From assembly GCA_965216915.1 (NCBI GenBank), contig CBDCGS010000008.1, positions 124,001 through 188,000 on the forward strand: a stretch of DNA of 64,000 bases, read 5' to 3'. A program made the position numbers and the translations under genes. The notes beneath the pieces were generated by a model. It was not told the origin of the DNA. It saw nothing but the letters and a program-made list of their open reading frames with translations, and did not search any database. Positions 8,884 through 17,505 of the stretch are shown here, piece after piece (position 1 is the first letter of the stretch; each line of letters begins with the position of its first letter). The stretch comes from CBDCGS01 sp965216915 (GTDB taxonomy: Bacteria; Pseudomonadota; Alphaproteobacteria; UBA828).

Positions 8884-9453
8884 TCAGTGGAGCTTGGCGC
8901 GCACTTCCTTGATCGATTCCTCCACCATGCTGTCGGCGCGGCTCTCGTCCATCGACTCCTGGATGAGCTGGCGCGCGGCCTGCACGGCAAGTGTCGCGGC
9001 GAGCTGGCGCACCTCGCGCATCGCTTCGTCCTCGGCGCGCGCGATCCGTTGCTCGGCGGCCGCGGCGTGGCGCTGCATCGTCTCCTCGAGCACGGTGCGG
9101 GCACGCTCGGCCTGGCGCTCGGCCTCGGCGCGCGCATGCTCGACCATCTCGCGTGCTTCTTCCTCGGCAGCGGCGCGCTTGCGCTCATAGTCGGCGAGCA
9201 ACGCCTGCGCTTCCTCCTTCAAGTGCTGCGCCTCCTCGAGCTCGCGGCGGATCTTGTCGGCACGGTCGTCGAGCACCTGCTTGATGCGCCTCCACGCCGC
9301 CCGTCCAAAGCCGAGCGAGAAGGTGATGAAGGCGATGAGGATCCAGAAGTTCGCCGATTCGGTGATGACGTGGCCGACCACGACGAAGATGATGGCGACG
9401 ACGAAGACCCAAAACTCGGGCACCCGTGCCATGCGACCGAGGCGCTTCATCAC
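8884..9453 (-). CDS. atpF: F0F1 ATP synthase subunit b
   Basis: This 189-residue subunit of the peripheral stalk links the F0 a subunit to F1. The N-terminus has a hydrophobic membrane segment (about 12-50, possibly kinked). The rest is a long charged alpha-helical coiled coil rich in Glu, Arg and Ala that dimerises with b'. The start is GTG at 9453 or the ATG immediately after (9450). The GTG abuts the stop codon of the b' gene, so translation is coupled. It is the last gene of the F0 operon and is followed by a strong terminator. The two-gene b/b' arrangement is typical of photosynthetic bacteria and alphaproteobacteria. Confidence 0.92.
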   Translation of the reverse strand: MMKRLGRMARVPEFWVFVVAIIFVVVGHVITESANFWILIAFITFSLGFGRAAWRRIKQVLDDRADKIRRELEEAQHLKEEAQALLADYERKRAAAEEEAREMVEHARAEAERQAERARTVLEETMQRHAAAAEQRIARAEDEAMREVRQLAATLAVQAARQLIQESMDESRADSMVEESIKEVRAKLH

Positions 9454-9948
9454 TCAGCCCTCGCGCCCGCCGAGCGCGCTGTCGACCGCGCTGCCGCTTG
9501 CCTGCTCGCTCGGTTCCACCCCGATCAGCCGTGCCGTCGCCGCGCGCGCCGCCTCGGAGGCGACCGCGCGCACGTTGGCGAGCGCCTGCTCGCGGGCATC
9601 CCGAATACGGCCCTCCGCCGCGCTCATGCGCTCGGCAAGCTCGGCATCGAGCGTGGCGCGGCGCTCCGCTGCCTCGGCCGCGAGCGTCGCCTGGGTCTCG
9701 GCCACGAGTGCGTGCGCCTTGGCGCGCGCGTCCGCCAACGCCTTTTCGTAGGCCTTGAGCGCTTGCTCGGCCTCGGCGCGCAGCGTCTCCGCCTGCTCCA
9801 AATCGCCGGAGATGCGGTCCTGGCGGGCTTCCAGCACCTTGCGCACCCGTGGCAGGCCGACCCGCCACATCAAGAGCAGCAAGATGACGAAGCTGACGAC
9901 CAGCCAGAAGATCTGCGGCGGATAGGCCGCCATGTCCAGCTGCGGCAT
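9454..9948 (-). CDS. atpF2: F0F1 ATP synthase subunit b'
   Basis: This 164-residue second peripheral-stalk subunit has one N-terminal membrane helix (about 12-30, FWLVVSFVILLLLMW) and then a continuous charged helix expected to form the b/b' heterodimer. MPQLDMAAYPPQIFW is the usual start of the alphaproteobacterial b' family. The ATG is preceded by GAGGAGGGACC, a strong ribosome-binding site. It lies between atpE and atpF with direct coupling to atpF. Confidence 0.92.
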   Translation of the reverse strand: MPQLDMAAYPPQIFWLVVSFVILLLLMWRVGLPRVRKVLEARQDRISGDLEQAETLRAEAEQALKAYEKALADARAKAHALVAETQATLAAEAAERRATLDAELAERMSAAEGRIRDAREQALANVRAVASEAARAATARLIGVEPSEQASGSAVDSALGGREG

Positions 9949-9995
9949 GGTCCCTCCTCGCGCCCCTCAAGCGGGCCGCGCGTGGTGTGCCGGGC

Positions 9996-10235
9996 TCAGC
10001 TGCCGAACAGGATGATGAAGGCCATGACGAGCGCGAAGAGCGCGATCGCCTCGGTTAGCGCGAAGCCGAGCAGTACGTTGCCGAAAAGCTTCGGCGCCGC
10101 CGCCGGGTTGCGCCCTGCAGCCGTCACATAGTTGCCGAAGATCAGGCCGATGCCGACACCCGATCCCGCGACGCCGATGGTCGCGAGACCACCGCCGATG
10201 AGCTGGCCTAAGAGCTTTGCCGCTTCCGCATCCAT
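9996..10235 (-). CDS. atpE: F0F1 ATP synthase subunit c (ring proteolipid)
   Basis: This 79-residue hairpin has two membrane helices. The first carries the glycine packing motif GSGVGIG (24-30). The polar loop is AGRNPAAAP (40-48). The ion-carrying carboxylate is E62 in FALTEAIALF. No Na+-binding signature (Gln/Glu in helix 1 with Ser/Thr near the carboxylate) stands out, so proton coupling is expected. Length and sequence are typical of alphaproteobacteria. The gene sits between atpB and the b' gene in the F0 operon. Confidence 0.96.
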   Translation of the reverse strand: MDAEAAKLLGQLIGGGLATIGVAGSGVGIGLIFGNYVTAAGRNPAAAPKLFGNVLLGFALTEAIALFALVMAFIILFGS

Positions 10236-10281
10236 TGTCTTTGTCCTCTCGTTGAACCCGTTGCGTTAGTGGACCGCCCGA

Positions 10282-11037
10282 TCAGTGATGCAGGTAGATC
10301 GCATCACGGATGTAGAGGCAGGTCAGGATGGCGAACACATAGGCCTGGAGCACCGCCACCAGGATCTCGAGGCCATACAGTGCGACGATGAAGGCAAACG
10401 GCAGGAAGCCGAAATAGCCCAAGATGAAAACAAAGCCGCCGAACACGTGCAGGATCGCGTGCCCCGCCATCATGTTGGCGAACAGGCGAACCGACAGGCT
10501 GATCGGCCGCGCCACGTAAGAGACGATCTCGATCGGCACCAGAAGCGGCGCCATCCAGAGCGGCACGCCGGGCGGCAGGAAAAAGCCCAGGAATTTCTGT
10601 TTGTGAATGGCGATCGCGAGGATCGTGACGCCGAAGAACACCACGAGCGCGAAAATCAGGGTGACGATGATGTGGCTCGTGAAGGTGAAGCTGTAGGGCA
10701 CCAGCCCGAGCAGGTTGCCGAGCAGCAGGAAGGTGAACAGGCTGAACACGAAGGGGAAGAACTTCTCGGCGCCCTTGCCGCCGACGACGTCGCCCAACAT
10801 TCGAGCCACAAGCTCGTATGTCATCTCCACAACGGACTGGAGGCGCCCCGGCACGAGCCGCCCGCGGCCCATGCCCACGGTCGTCAGCAACGTGATGATG
10901 GCGACGGTCACCACCATCATCATCGCCGAGTTGGAGAAGGACGCGTCAAAACCGCCGAGGTCGATCTCCACCCAGCGATTGATTGCGAACTGATCTAGCG
11001 GGCCGTGATGTTCGCCGCCGTTTCCCGCTTCAGCCAC
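10282..11037 (-). CDS. atpB: F0F1 ATP synthase subunit a
   Basis: This 251-residue membrane protein has about five or six helices and forms the proton half-channels next to the c-ring. The essential arginine is R184 in LSVRLFANMMAGH, equivalent to E. coli aR210. The start codon is GTG (11037), preceded by GGGGAG. The start of atpB is 24 bases after the end of atpI on the same strand. Confidence 0.95.
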   Translation of the reverse strand: MAEAGNGGEHHGPLDQFAINRWVEIDLGGFDASFSNSAMMMVVTVAIITLLTTVGMGRGRLVPGRLQSVVEMTYELVARMLGDVVGGKGAEKFFPFVFSLFTFLLLGNLLGLVPYSFTFTSHIIVTLIFALVVFFGVTILAIAIHKQKFLGFFLPPGVPLWMAPLLVPIEIVSYVARPISLSVRLFANMMAGHAILHVFGGFVFILGYFGFLPFAFIVALYGLEILVAVLQAYVFAILTCLYIRDAIYLHH

Positions 11038-11061
11038 CGGCCCGTCGCTCCCCTCGATGTG

Positions 11062-11406
11062 TTATCCCGTCGGCCCATCGGTACCGCCGTCTTCCTTCTT
11101 CCTCTCAACTTCGGCTTCGTATTGTTTGGCCAGCCGAAAGGCGTTCCTCACGGCGGCGCCGACGCCAAGAAAGACAAAAACGATCAGAAGCCAAGGTTTG
11201 GTGCCGAGCCAGTGATCAAGGAACCAGCCTAGCCCCACCCCCACGGCCAGGCTCGCTGCCATTTCGATCGCGAGGTGCAGCGCGCGTCCGAAGCTGCTGT
11301 CCGGAACCCGACCCCACCGCGATGCGGTCGTCTCCCGGTCTTTGCGAACCTTCCTCAGACGAGAGTCGAGGTCGTCGAGCGAAGGCGGCCGTTCGTCTTG
11401 TGACAT
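11062..11406 (-). CDS. atpI: AtpI/AtpZ-type F0 assembly protein
   Basis: This protein has 114 residues from the ATG at 11406 (an open frame continues 11 codons upstream without support). It has a charged N-terminal region (DDLDSRLRKVRKDRE) and two hydrophobic segments, separated by WFLDHWLGTKP, which is the AtpI/AtpZ signature. Family members are non-stoichiometric helpers that aid c-ring assembly or Mg2+ supply. It is the first gene of the F0 operon, about 57 bases downstream of a sigma70-type promoter. Confidence 0.85.
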   Translation of the reverse strand: MSQDERPPSLDDLDSRLRKVRKDRETTASRWGRVPDSSFGRALHLAIEMAASLAVGVGLGWFLDHWLGTKPWLLIVFVFLGVGAAVRNAFRLAKQYEAEVERKKEDGGTDGPTG

Positions 11407-11462
11407 GCCAACCCGCGCCGAAACCCGGCTCCCACGCAAGCCCGCGGTCGAAAAGCGCGTGC

Positions 11463-11491
11463 ACCATAAGGGCTGCCCTATGCCCTGTCAA
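11463..11491 (-). promoter_or_regulatory. Sigma70-type promoter of the F0 ATP synthase operon
   Basis: On the minus strand TTGACA (11486-11491) is followed after exactly 17 bases by TATGGT (11463-11468). The -35 box is perfect and the -10 matches four of six consensus bases. It lies in the smc-atpI gap, about 57 bases before the atpI start. Confidence 0.72.
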
Positions 11492-11556
11492 GGCGGAACG
11501 GTCACCATATAATTCGTTGAAAATAAGGGGAAAACACTGCTCGCCGCGCGGCTCGC

Positions 11557-14500
11557 TCAGGCGCTGTCGCGAAGCCTTTCCGCATCCGCGAGATCGACCG
11601 AAACGACCTGCGACACACCGCGCTCGACCATCGTCACGCCGAACAAGCGGTCGACGCGGGACATGGTCATGCGGTGGTGGGTGACGACCACGAAGCGCGT
11701 GTCGGTCTCGTGCGCGATCTCCGTGATCAGCGTGCAAAACCGGTCGACATTGCTGTCGTCCAGCGGCGCGTCGACCTCGTCGAGCACGCAGACCGGCGCC
11801 GGGTTGGTGAGAAACGCCGCGAAGAGGAGGGCGATCGCGGTGAGCGCCTTCTCACCGCCCGAGAGCAGCGAAAGCGATTGCAGGCGCTTGCCAGGCGGGC
11901 TTGCCATGATCTCGAGGCCCGCTTCAAGCGGGTCGTCGGCGTCGACCAGCTCGAGATGGGCGCTCCCGCCGTTGAAGAGGCGCGCGAAGAGACGCTGGAA
12001 ATGCGCGTCGATGGCGGTGAAGGCCGACAGAATCCGTTCGCGCCCCTCGCGATTGAGGCCGGCGATGCCCTGGCGGAGCCGCGCAATCGCGGCCTGCAGA
12101 TCGGCCCGCTCCGAGATCAATCCCGCGATCTCTTCCTCGAGCTCAGCCGCCTCCGCCTCCGCGCGCAGATTGACCGGGCCGATATTCTCCCGCTCGCGGG
12201 TGAGCCGATGCAGCTTGGCTTCGATCTGCTCCGCTTCGGGCGTCGCGGCGCCGGGCTCGACGCCGGCGAGCGCGCGGGCCTCCTCGATGCTGACATTGAG
12301 GCGCTCGGCGATTTGCTCGCGCGCATGGGTTTCGGCCTGCTCCGCCTGGGCTACCACGCCCTCGCAGCGCGCGCGCGCTTCGCGGGTCTCGGCGAGCGCT
12401 TGCTCGGCCGCCTTGAGCGCGCGGTCGCTCGCGCCCGCCTTGGCCTCGGCGTCGGCGAGCGCGTCGGCCGCGCTTTGGCGTGTGGCCTCGGCCGCCTCGA
12501 GCTCCGTCATGAGGGCTTGCCGGCGCTCCTCGATCTCCGCCGGCCGCGCGGTCAACGCCTCGCGCTCCGCCTCCGCCGCCTCGCGGCGCGCGGTCAGCTC
12601 GGCGAGCCGGCTCTCGGCGCTCGTCGCGCGCATGCCCCAGCTCGCCCGCTCGCGCGCGACCTCGTTCAAGCGCGCGCTCCGTTCCGCCGCCTCGCGCGCA
12701 ATCCGGTCGTGCCGCCGGAAGCGCTCGTCATAGCTTTCGCGCAGGCCCGCAAGCGATTCCTCCAGTTTGCTCACCTCGTCGTCGCTGGCATCCGGCGGGG
12801 CGAGCGCCGCGGCGCCCTCGGTAGCGTCGCGCTTTGCCAGTGCCGCCTCGTCCCGCTCGGTCTCGAGGCGCGCGACGGTGTGTTGCAAATGCTCCGCCTC
12901 CACTTTCGCCTGGGCTGCCGTGGTGGCGCAGCCCGCGCAACGCTGGCGCGCGAAATCGAGCCGCTGCGAGGCCGAGTCGCGCGCGGTGCGTGCATCGCTG
13001 GCGCGGCGGCGGGCCGCCTTGAGAGCACCGGCGGCCTCCTCGGCGCGCGTCTCCACCTGCTCGCGCGACTCCCAAATCTCGGCATCCTCGGCATCCAGCA
13101 CGGCGATCCGGCCGCGCGCTTCGAGCCGACGGCCGGCCGTCGTGGGCGCGTCGGCGGTGGTGACGAGCCCGTCCCAACGCCACATCGCGCCGGCGCGGTC
13201 CACCAGCCGCTGCCCGGGCGCGAGCTTTTTCTGCAGCGCGGATCCGTTCCCGGATTCGACCACGCCGGTCAGCGCCAGGCGGCGCGCGAGCGGCGCCGGC
13301 GCACGCACGACATCGGCGAGCGGCGTCGTGCCCTTGGGCAGGGCCGGCGGAGTCTCCAGGCGCGAGAGCGCGGTCCAATGGATCGGCGCCGCGTTATCGG
13401 CCGGTGCCAGCAGGTCATCGCCGAGGGCGGCAGCGAGCGCGGCTTCGTAGCCCTCGTCGACCTCGACCTCGTCGATGACCCCGGTCTCTTCCTCATCTTC
13501 GCTGATCAGGATCTCGAGGGCGCTCCGGGCCGCCTCGATCCGTGCGAGGGAGGCGTCGACCTCCTGAATCGCTTCGCGCGCGATCCGCTGATCGCGCTCG
13601 GCGATGGCCAGCGCCCGCTCGCTGGCCGCGGCCTGCTGGCGGGTTTGCTCGAACTCGCCTTCCGCCTGGCGGACCGCGGCTTCGGCCGCCTCGAGCCCGC
13701 GCTCGCCCTGATCGGTCGCGGCGCGTTCCTCCAAGGCGGTGCGACAACGCGCGATCTCGTCATCGAGGCGCCCGATGCGGGCCGCCGCTTCCTCGGCTTG
13801 CCGCGCGAGGGCGCGTTTCTCGGCTTCGACCCGCGCCCGTTCCTGGGCGAGCTCGGCAAGGCGCTGCTCGACCGCCTCGACGGCCTGGCGCGCGTCCTCC
13901 ATCGCTTGGCGCGCGGTCTCCTCGGCATCGGGGTCGGTGTCGCCGTCCGCGACGAGACGATCATGCAGCTCGGCGAAGCGTTCCATCGCGGCTTGGGCGT
14001 CGGAGGCGAGTGCGGTTTCACGCTCCACGTCCGTCTCGATCTGCGCGCGCCGGGCGGTGTTCGCGTCCTTCGCGCGCGCGAGCCGCTCGGCCTCGTCGTC
14101 GAGGCGATCCTGCTCGACGGTCAACCGGCGGAGTGCCGCTGCGGCCTCTGCCTCGGCCTCGCGCAGCGCCGGCAGCCCGGTCGCCGCATCCGCCTGGTGC
14201 TTTGCCGCGCTCGCGGCCTCGCGTGCCCGCTCGGTGACCGTGTGCTCCGCGCCCGAGAGGGCCGCGGCCGCGGCCTCGGCTTGCGTGCGCGCGGTCTCCC
14301 AGCGGAGATAGAGGAGCAGGGCCTCGGTCTCGCGCAGCTGCTCAGAGATGCGCCGGTAGCGGTTGGCCTGGCGCGATTGACGCTTGAGGCTCTGCAGCTG
14401 GCCCTCGAGCGCAGTGATCAGGTCGTCGAGGCGCTCCAGGTTGGCCTCCGCCGCGCGCAGCTTGAGCTCGGCCTCGTGGCGGCGCGCGTGCAGGCCCGTG

Positions 14501-15009
14501 ATGCCCGCCGCCTCCTCCAAGAGCCCGCGGCGATGGGCGGGCTTGGCGTTGATGATGTCGTTGATGCGGCCCTGGCCGACGAGCGCGGAGCTATGCGCTC
14601 CCGTCGAGACATCGGCGAACAGGAGCTGCACGTCGCGCGCGCGCACCTCTTGGGTGTTCACCACGTAGGTCGAGCCTTCGCCGCGCGCGATGCGGCGCGT
14701 CACCTCGATGTCGGTGGCGTCGTTGAAGCCGGCCACCGCGCGACGCTCGGCGTTGTCGAGGCAAAGGGTGACCTCCGCGATGTTGCGGGCCGGGCGCGCG
14801 GCGGTGCCGTTGAAGATCATGTCGTCCATCGCGCCGGCCCGCACCTGGCGCGGCGCGGTCTCGCCCATCACCCAGCGCAGACCCTCGACGATGTTGGACT
14901 TGCCGCAGCCGTTCGGCCCGACAATGCCGGTGAGGCCGGGCTCGATGGGGAGCTCGGTCGGTTCGACGAAAGATTTGAAGCCCGTGAGCTTGAGCTTCGT
15001 CAGATGCAC
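11557..15009 (-). CDS. smc: Chromosome segregation protein SMC
   Basis: This 1150-residue condensin ATPase organises and segregates the chromosome together with ScpA/ScpB. The N-terminal head carries Walker A GPNGCGKS (31-38). Two long Glu/Ala/Arg-rich coiled-coil arms flank a hinge around residues 500-640. The C-terminal head carries the signature LSGGEKA from 1049 and Walker B VLDE with D1077/E1078, completing the head ATPase when the arms fold back. The start is GTG at 15009. It is 15 bases downstream of the DsbA-like gene and probably cotranscribed. The strand opposite is open for 1352 codons, which is a composition effect of this GC-rich coiled-coil gene. Confidence 0.96.
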   Translation of the reverse strand: MHLTKLKLTGFKSFVEPTELPIEPGLTGIVGPNGCGKSNIVEGLRWVMGETAPRQVRAGAMDDMIFNGTAARPARNIAEVTLCLDNAERRAVAGFNDATDIEVTRRIARGEGSTYVVNTQEVRARDVQLLFADVSTGAHSSALVGQGRINDIINAKPAHRRGLLEEAAGITGLHARRHEAELKLRAAEANLERLDDLITALEGQLQSLKRQSRQANRYRRISEQLRETEALLLYLRWETARTQAEAAAAALSGAEHTVTERAREAASAAKHQADAATGLPALREAEAEAAAALRRLTVEQDRLDDEAERLARAKDANTARRAQIETDVERETALASDAQAAMERFAELHDRLVADGDTDPDAEETARQAMEDARQAVEAVEQRLAELAQERARVEAEKRALARQAEEAAARIGRLDDEIARCRTALEERAATDQGERGLEAAEAAVRQAEGEFEQTRQQAAASERALAIAERDQRIAREAIQEVDASLARIEAARSALEILISEDEEETGVIDEVEVDEGYEAALAAALGDDLLAPADNAAPIHWTALSRLETPPALPKGTTPLADVVRAPAPLARRLALTGVVESGNGSALQKKLAPGQRLVDRAGAMWRWDGLVTTADAPTTAGRRLEARGRIAVLDAEDAEIWESREQVETRAEEAAGALKAARRRASDARTARDSASQRLDFARQRCAGCATTAAQAKVEAEHLQHTVARLETERDEAALAKRDATEGAAALAPPDASDDEVSKLEESLAGLRESYDERFRRHDRIAREAAERSARLNEVARERASWGMRATSAESRLAELTARREAAEAEREALTARPAEIEERRQALMTELEAAEATRQSAADALADAEAKAGASDRALKAAEQALAETREARARCEGVVAQAEQAETHAREQIAERLNVSIEEARALAGVEPGAATPEAEQIEAKLHRLTRERENIGPVNLRAEAEAAELEEEIAGLISERADLQAAIARLRQGIAGLNREGRERILSAFTAIDAHFQRLFARLFNGGSAHLELVDADDPLEAGLEIMASPPGKRLQSLSLLSGGEKALTAIALLFAAFLTNPAPVCVLDEVDAPLDDSNVDRFCTLITEIAHETDTRFVVVTHHRMTMSRVDRLFGVTMVERGVSQVVSVDLADAERLRDSA

Positions 15010-15024
15010 GCGCGGAGGCCCCGC

Positions 15025-15738
15025 CTAGGATTGCGACAGTATTTCGTCGATGATCTCGGAGAAGCCTTCGAAGGTTCGGCCGCCGACATGGGTCTCGCCG
15101 TTCACCACGAAGGTCGGCGTCGACCCCACCTCATACTCGACCTGGGCTTCCATGATGGATTGGATGACTTTGGCTTCGGCGGCTCGATCGTTGAGGCACG
15201 CGAGGACCGCGTCCTCGTCGAAGCCGTCCTCCTCGAAGAGGTCGGCGAACTCTTCAGCGATCTCCGGCTTGAAGTCGGCGTCGAGATAGTCCTGAAACTC
15301 GGCACGCTCCTCGGCCGAGTTGCCGCGGCGCCGCCATTTCTGATCCAGGCTCAAGTTCCAGCGCGCTCGGGTCTCGAAGAGCTTGGTGATGAGATCGAAG
15401 TAGGCCTCGGGCTGAGCACAGCGGGCGAGCATCGCCGCGTAGAGCGCCGCATAGTTGAGCGGGAAATCGCGCATGACGAAGCGCACCTTGCCCGTGTCGA
15501 CATAGGCCGAGCGGAGCTGCGGGAAGGTCTCCTCGTGGAACGTCGCGCAGTGTCCGCAGCTCAACGAGAAGTATTCGATCACGGTGACCGGCGCGTCCGG
15601 GGAGCCGAGCACCTTGTCGCCGGGTTTTTCCCACGGCTCCGCGCGCGCGGGCGTCACACCGATCGTGAGCGGCGAGCCCACCAAGCCAAACCCGGCGAGG
15701 GCAGCCGCGCTCCGGATCAAGAATCGGCGTGAAATCAT
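15025..15738 (-). CDS. DsbA-family thiol:disulfide oxidoreductase, exported
   Basis: This 237-residue protein has an N-terminal signal containing SRRFLIRSAAALAG, which resembles a twin-arginine (Tat) signal, ending near ARA-EP (31-35). The thioredoxin-like domain has the active site C61-GH-C64 (SLSCGHCATFH) and a cis-proline loop TPTFVVNG. The start is the ATG at 15738, supported by GGGAG 8 bases upstream. CGHC and the insertion of a helical domain fit the DsbA/DsbG-like family that oxidises periplasmic thiols. In alphaproteobacteria this gene is regularly placed between a DUF721 gene and smc, as here. Confidence 0.88.
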   Translation of the reverse strand: MISRRFLIRSAAALAGFGLVGSPLTIGVTPARAEPWEKPGDKVLGSPDAPVTVIEYFSLSCGHCATFHEETFPQLRSAYVDTGKVRFVMRDFPLNYAALYAAMLARCAQPEAYFDLITKLFETRARWNLSLDQKWRRRGNSAEERAEFQDYLDADFKPEIAEEFADLFEEDGFDEDAVLACLNDRAAEAKVIQSIMEAQVEYEVGSTPTFVVNGETHVGGRTFEGFSEIIDEILSQS

Positions 15739-15863
15739 TGCTAGCTCCCGCAAATCGCTGACTCAAAGTATAGGGTTGCCGACGGGCCGTCTCAAGCGAG
15801 CGCCGAACACAAGCGCGCGACACGATCGCAGAGCGATCGGAAACATCGTTTTAACGCAGGAGG

Positions 15864-16331
15864 TTATTCGTCAGGTGCCGGGGCGCGGACGGCCCGGCCG
15901 AGGCCGCCGAGTGCCCGCTTGAGGCCGTCATCGCGGATTTGGCGCACCGCATGATCGACAGATCGGGCGCCCGTCGAGTCGATCTCGGGGCGCCGGCGCG
16001 GCAGCCGCGGCGCGGCTTTCTCCAGCGTGCCGCGGACGAAGGTGAGGCGGCGCACCGCGCGATAGCCGTAATAGGTTGCGATGCGCTCGAGGATCTCCGG
16101 CTCGCGATGCTGCAGCTCCAGCGCGATCGGCCCCTCCACGCGGAGTCGCAATGTGCCGTCGCGGCGCAAGCGCTCCGGCGCGGTGCAGGCCGCCAGATCC
16201 TCGCCGACGATGATCGGCCATTCGGTGAGAATCGCTGCGGCGGCGAAGCCCCGCCTCTTGAACGTTTTCGCGGTGACCTTGCGCAGCGCTGCGGCAAGCG
16301 GCCTCGCGGCGCCTCTTCTACGCGTCGCCAT
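15864..16331 (-). CDS. DUF721 protein (DciA-like)
   Basis: This 155-residue protein contains a DUF721 domain (about 10-110). The recognisable core is the segment ILTEWPIIVGEDLAACTAPERL followed by a beta strand with LRLRVEGPIALELQH. DUF721 includes DciA, the replicative-helicase loader that replaces DnaC in most bacteria. The C-terminal tail is basic and probably disordered. I chose the ATG at 16331 (MATRRRG); the open frame runs 28 codons further into the mutY promoter region. It is divergent from mutY with 82 bases between the starts and is followed by the DsbA-like gene and smc. A DciA-type helicase-loading role is plausible but unproven here. Confidence 0.75.
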   Translation of the reverse strand: MATRRRGAARPLAAALRKVTAKTFKRRGFAAAAILTEWPIIVGEDLAACTAPERLRRDGTLRLRVEGPIALELQHREPEILERIATYYGYRAVRRLTFVRGTLEKAAPRLPRRRPEIDSTGARSVDHAVRQIRDDGLKRALGGLGRAVRAPAPDE

Positions 16332-16413
16332 GGCGTTGGTGCGATCTCGTCGGCCTGGTGTATGGCTTAGGTGTACGCAGAATCCGTGCGCGTGAAAATG
16401 GGAAAGGCGCGTC

Positions 16414-17505
16414 ATGGCCCGACGCTTGGAGCCCGCGGAGCTCGCCGAGACGCTGCTCGCCTGGTACGACCGGCACCGCCGCCGGTTGCCCTGGCGGGCC
16501 GCCCCCGGCGCCGTGCCCGATCCCTACCATGTTTGGCTCAGCGAGATCATGCTGCAGCAGACCACCGTGCCGGTGGTCGGCCGCTATTTCGCGCATTTCC
16601 TCGCGCGCTGGCCGACGCTCGCGGCGCTCGCGGCCGCCGACCTCGACGACGTGCTGCATGCCTGGCAAGGCCTCGGCTACTACGCCCGCGCGCGCAACCT
16701 GCACACATGTGCGCGCGTGCTGATCGCGGAGCATGGCGGCCGCTTCCCCGACAGCGAGGCGGCGCTGCGCAAGCTTCCGGGGATCGGTCGCTACACCGCG
16801 GCCGCGATCGCGGCGATCGCCTTCGACCGGCCGGCAACCGTGGTGGACGGCAATGTCGAGCGTGTGATCGCCAGGCTGCGCGCGATCGAGGCGCCGCTCC
16901 CGGGGGCCAAATCCGCGCTGTATGAGGCCGCCGCGGAGATTGCGCCGGTGTCGCGCGCGGGCGACTACGCGCAGGCGCTGATGGATCTCGGCGCGACGGT
17001 GTGCACACCCACCCAGCCGGGCTGCCTCGGCTGCCCCTGGCGCACGCCTTGCGCCGCGCGCGCCGCCGGGATCGCCGATACCTTGCCGCGCAAGGCGCCG
17101 AAGAAGGCGCGGCCGCTGCGCCACGGCGTCGCGTTCTGGCTGGTCCGCGCGGACGGCGCGGTGCTTTTGCGCCGGCGGCCGGAGGCGGGGCTGCTCGGAG
17201 GCATGATGGAGGTGCCGTCGACGCCCTGGCGCGATGACCCGTGGTCGGCGGATGAGGCGCTCGCCTTCGCGCCCCAGGATGTCGCCTGGCAGCCCGTGCC
17301 CGAGGCCGTGCAGCACGGCTTCACCCATTTCGAGATCACCCTCGCGCTGCTCGCCGGGCGCGCGGCGAGCGACGCGGCCGAGGGCGTTTGGTGCCCGCCG
17401 GGCGGCTTCGGCGATTTCGCGCTGCCCTCGCTCACCAAGAAGGTGGTGCGCCACGCGCAGGCGCGCGCCGCCTTGTCGCACGAGGGACGCGGCGGCTCCG
17501 CCTAG
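16414..17505 (+). CDS. mutY: A/G-specific adenine DNA glycosylase MutY
   Basis: This 363-residue base-excision repair enzyme removes adenine mispaired with 8-oxoguanine. Catalytic E44 lies in SEIMLQQTTV. The helix-hairpin-helix is LPGIGRYTAAAI (121-132) and catalytic D145 lies in VVDGNVERV. The 4Fe-4S cluster ligands C197-x6-C204-x2-C207-x5-C213 are all present. The C-terminal third is the NUDIX-like 8-oxoG recognition domain (from about 235). The ATG is preceded by GGGAAAGG. It overlaps the convergent acyl-CoA dehydrogenase gene by 4 bases at the stop codons. Confidence 0.96.
   Translation: MARRLEPAELAETLLAWYDRHRRRLPWRAAPGAVPDPYHVWLSEIMLQQTTVPVVGRYFAHFLARWPTLAALAAADLDDVLHAWQGLGYYARARNLHTCARVLIAEHGGRFPDSEAALRKLPGIGRYTAAAIAAIAFDRPATVVDGNVERVIARLRAIEAPLPGAKSALYEAAAEIAPVSRAGDYAQALMDLGATVCTPTQPGCLGCPWRTPCAARAAGIADTLPRKAPKKARPLRHGVAFWLVRADGAVLLRRRPEAGLLGGMMEVPSTPWRDDPWSADEALAFAPQDVAWQPVPEAVQHGFTHFEITLALLAGRAASDAAEGVWCPPGGFGDFALPSLTKKVVRHAQARAALSHEGRGGSA

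Noticed and set aside
11674..15732. A 1352-codon open frame on the plus strand across smc and the DsbA gene
   Set aside because: It is antisense to smc, which has complete Walker, signature and coiled-coil features. Long antisense frames are expected where codon third positions are nearly all G or C.
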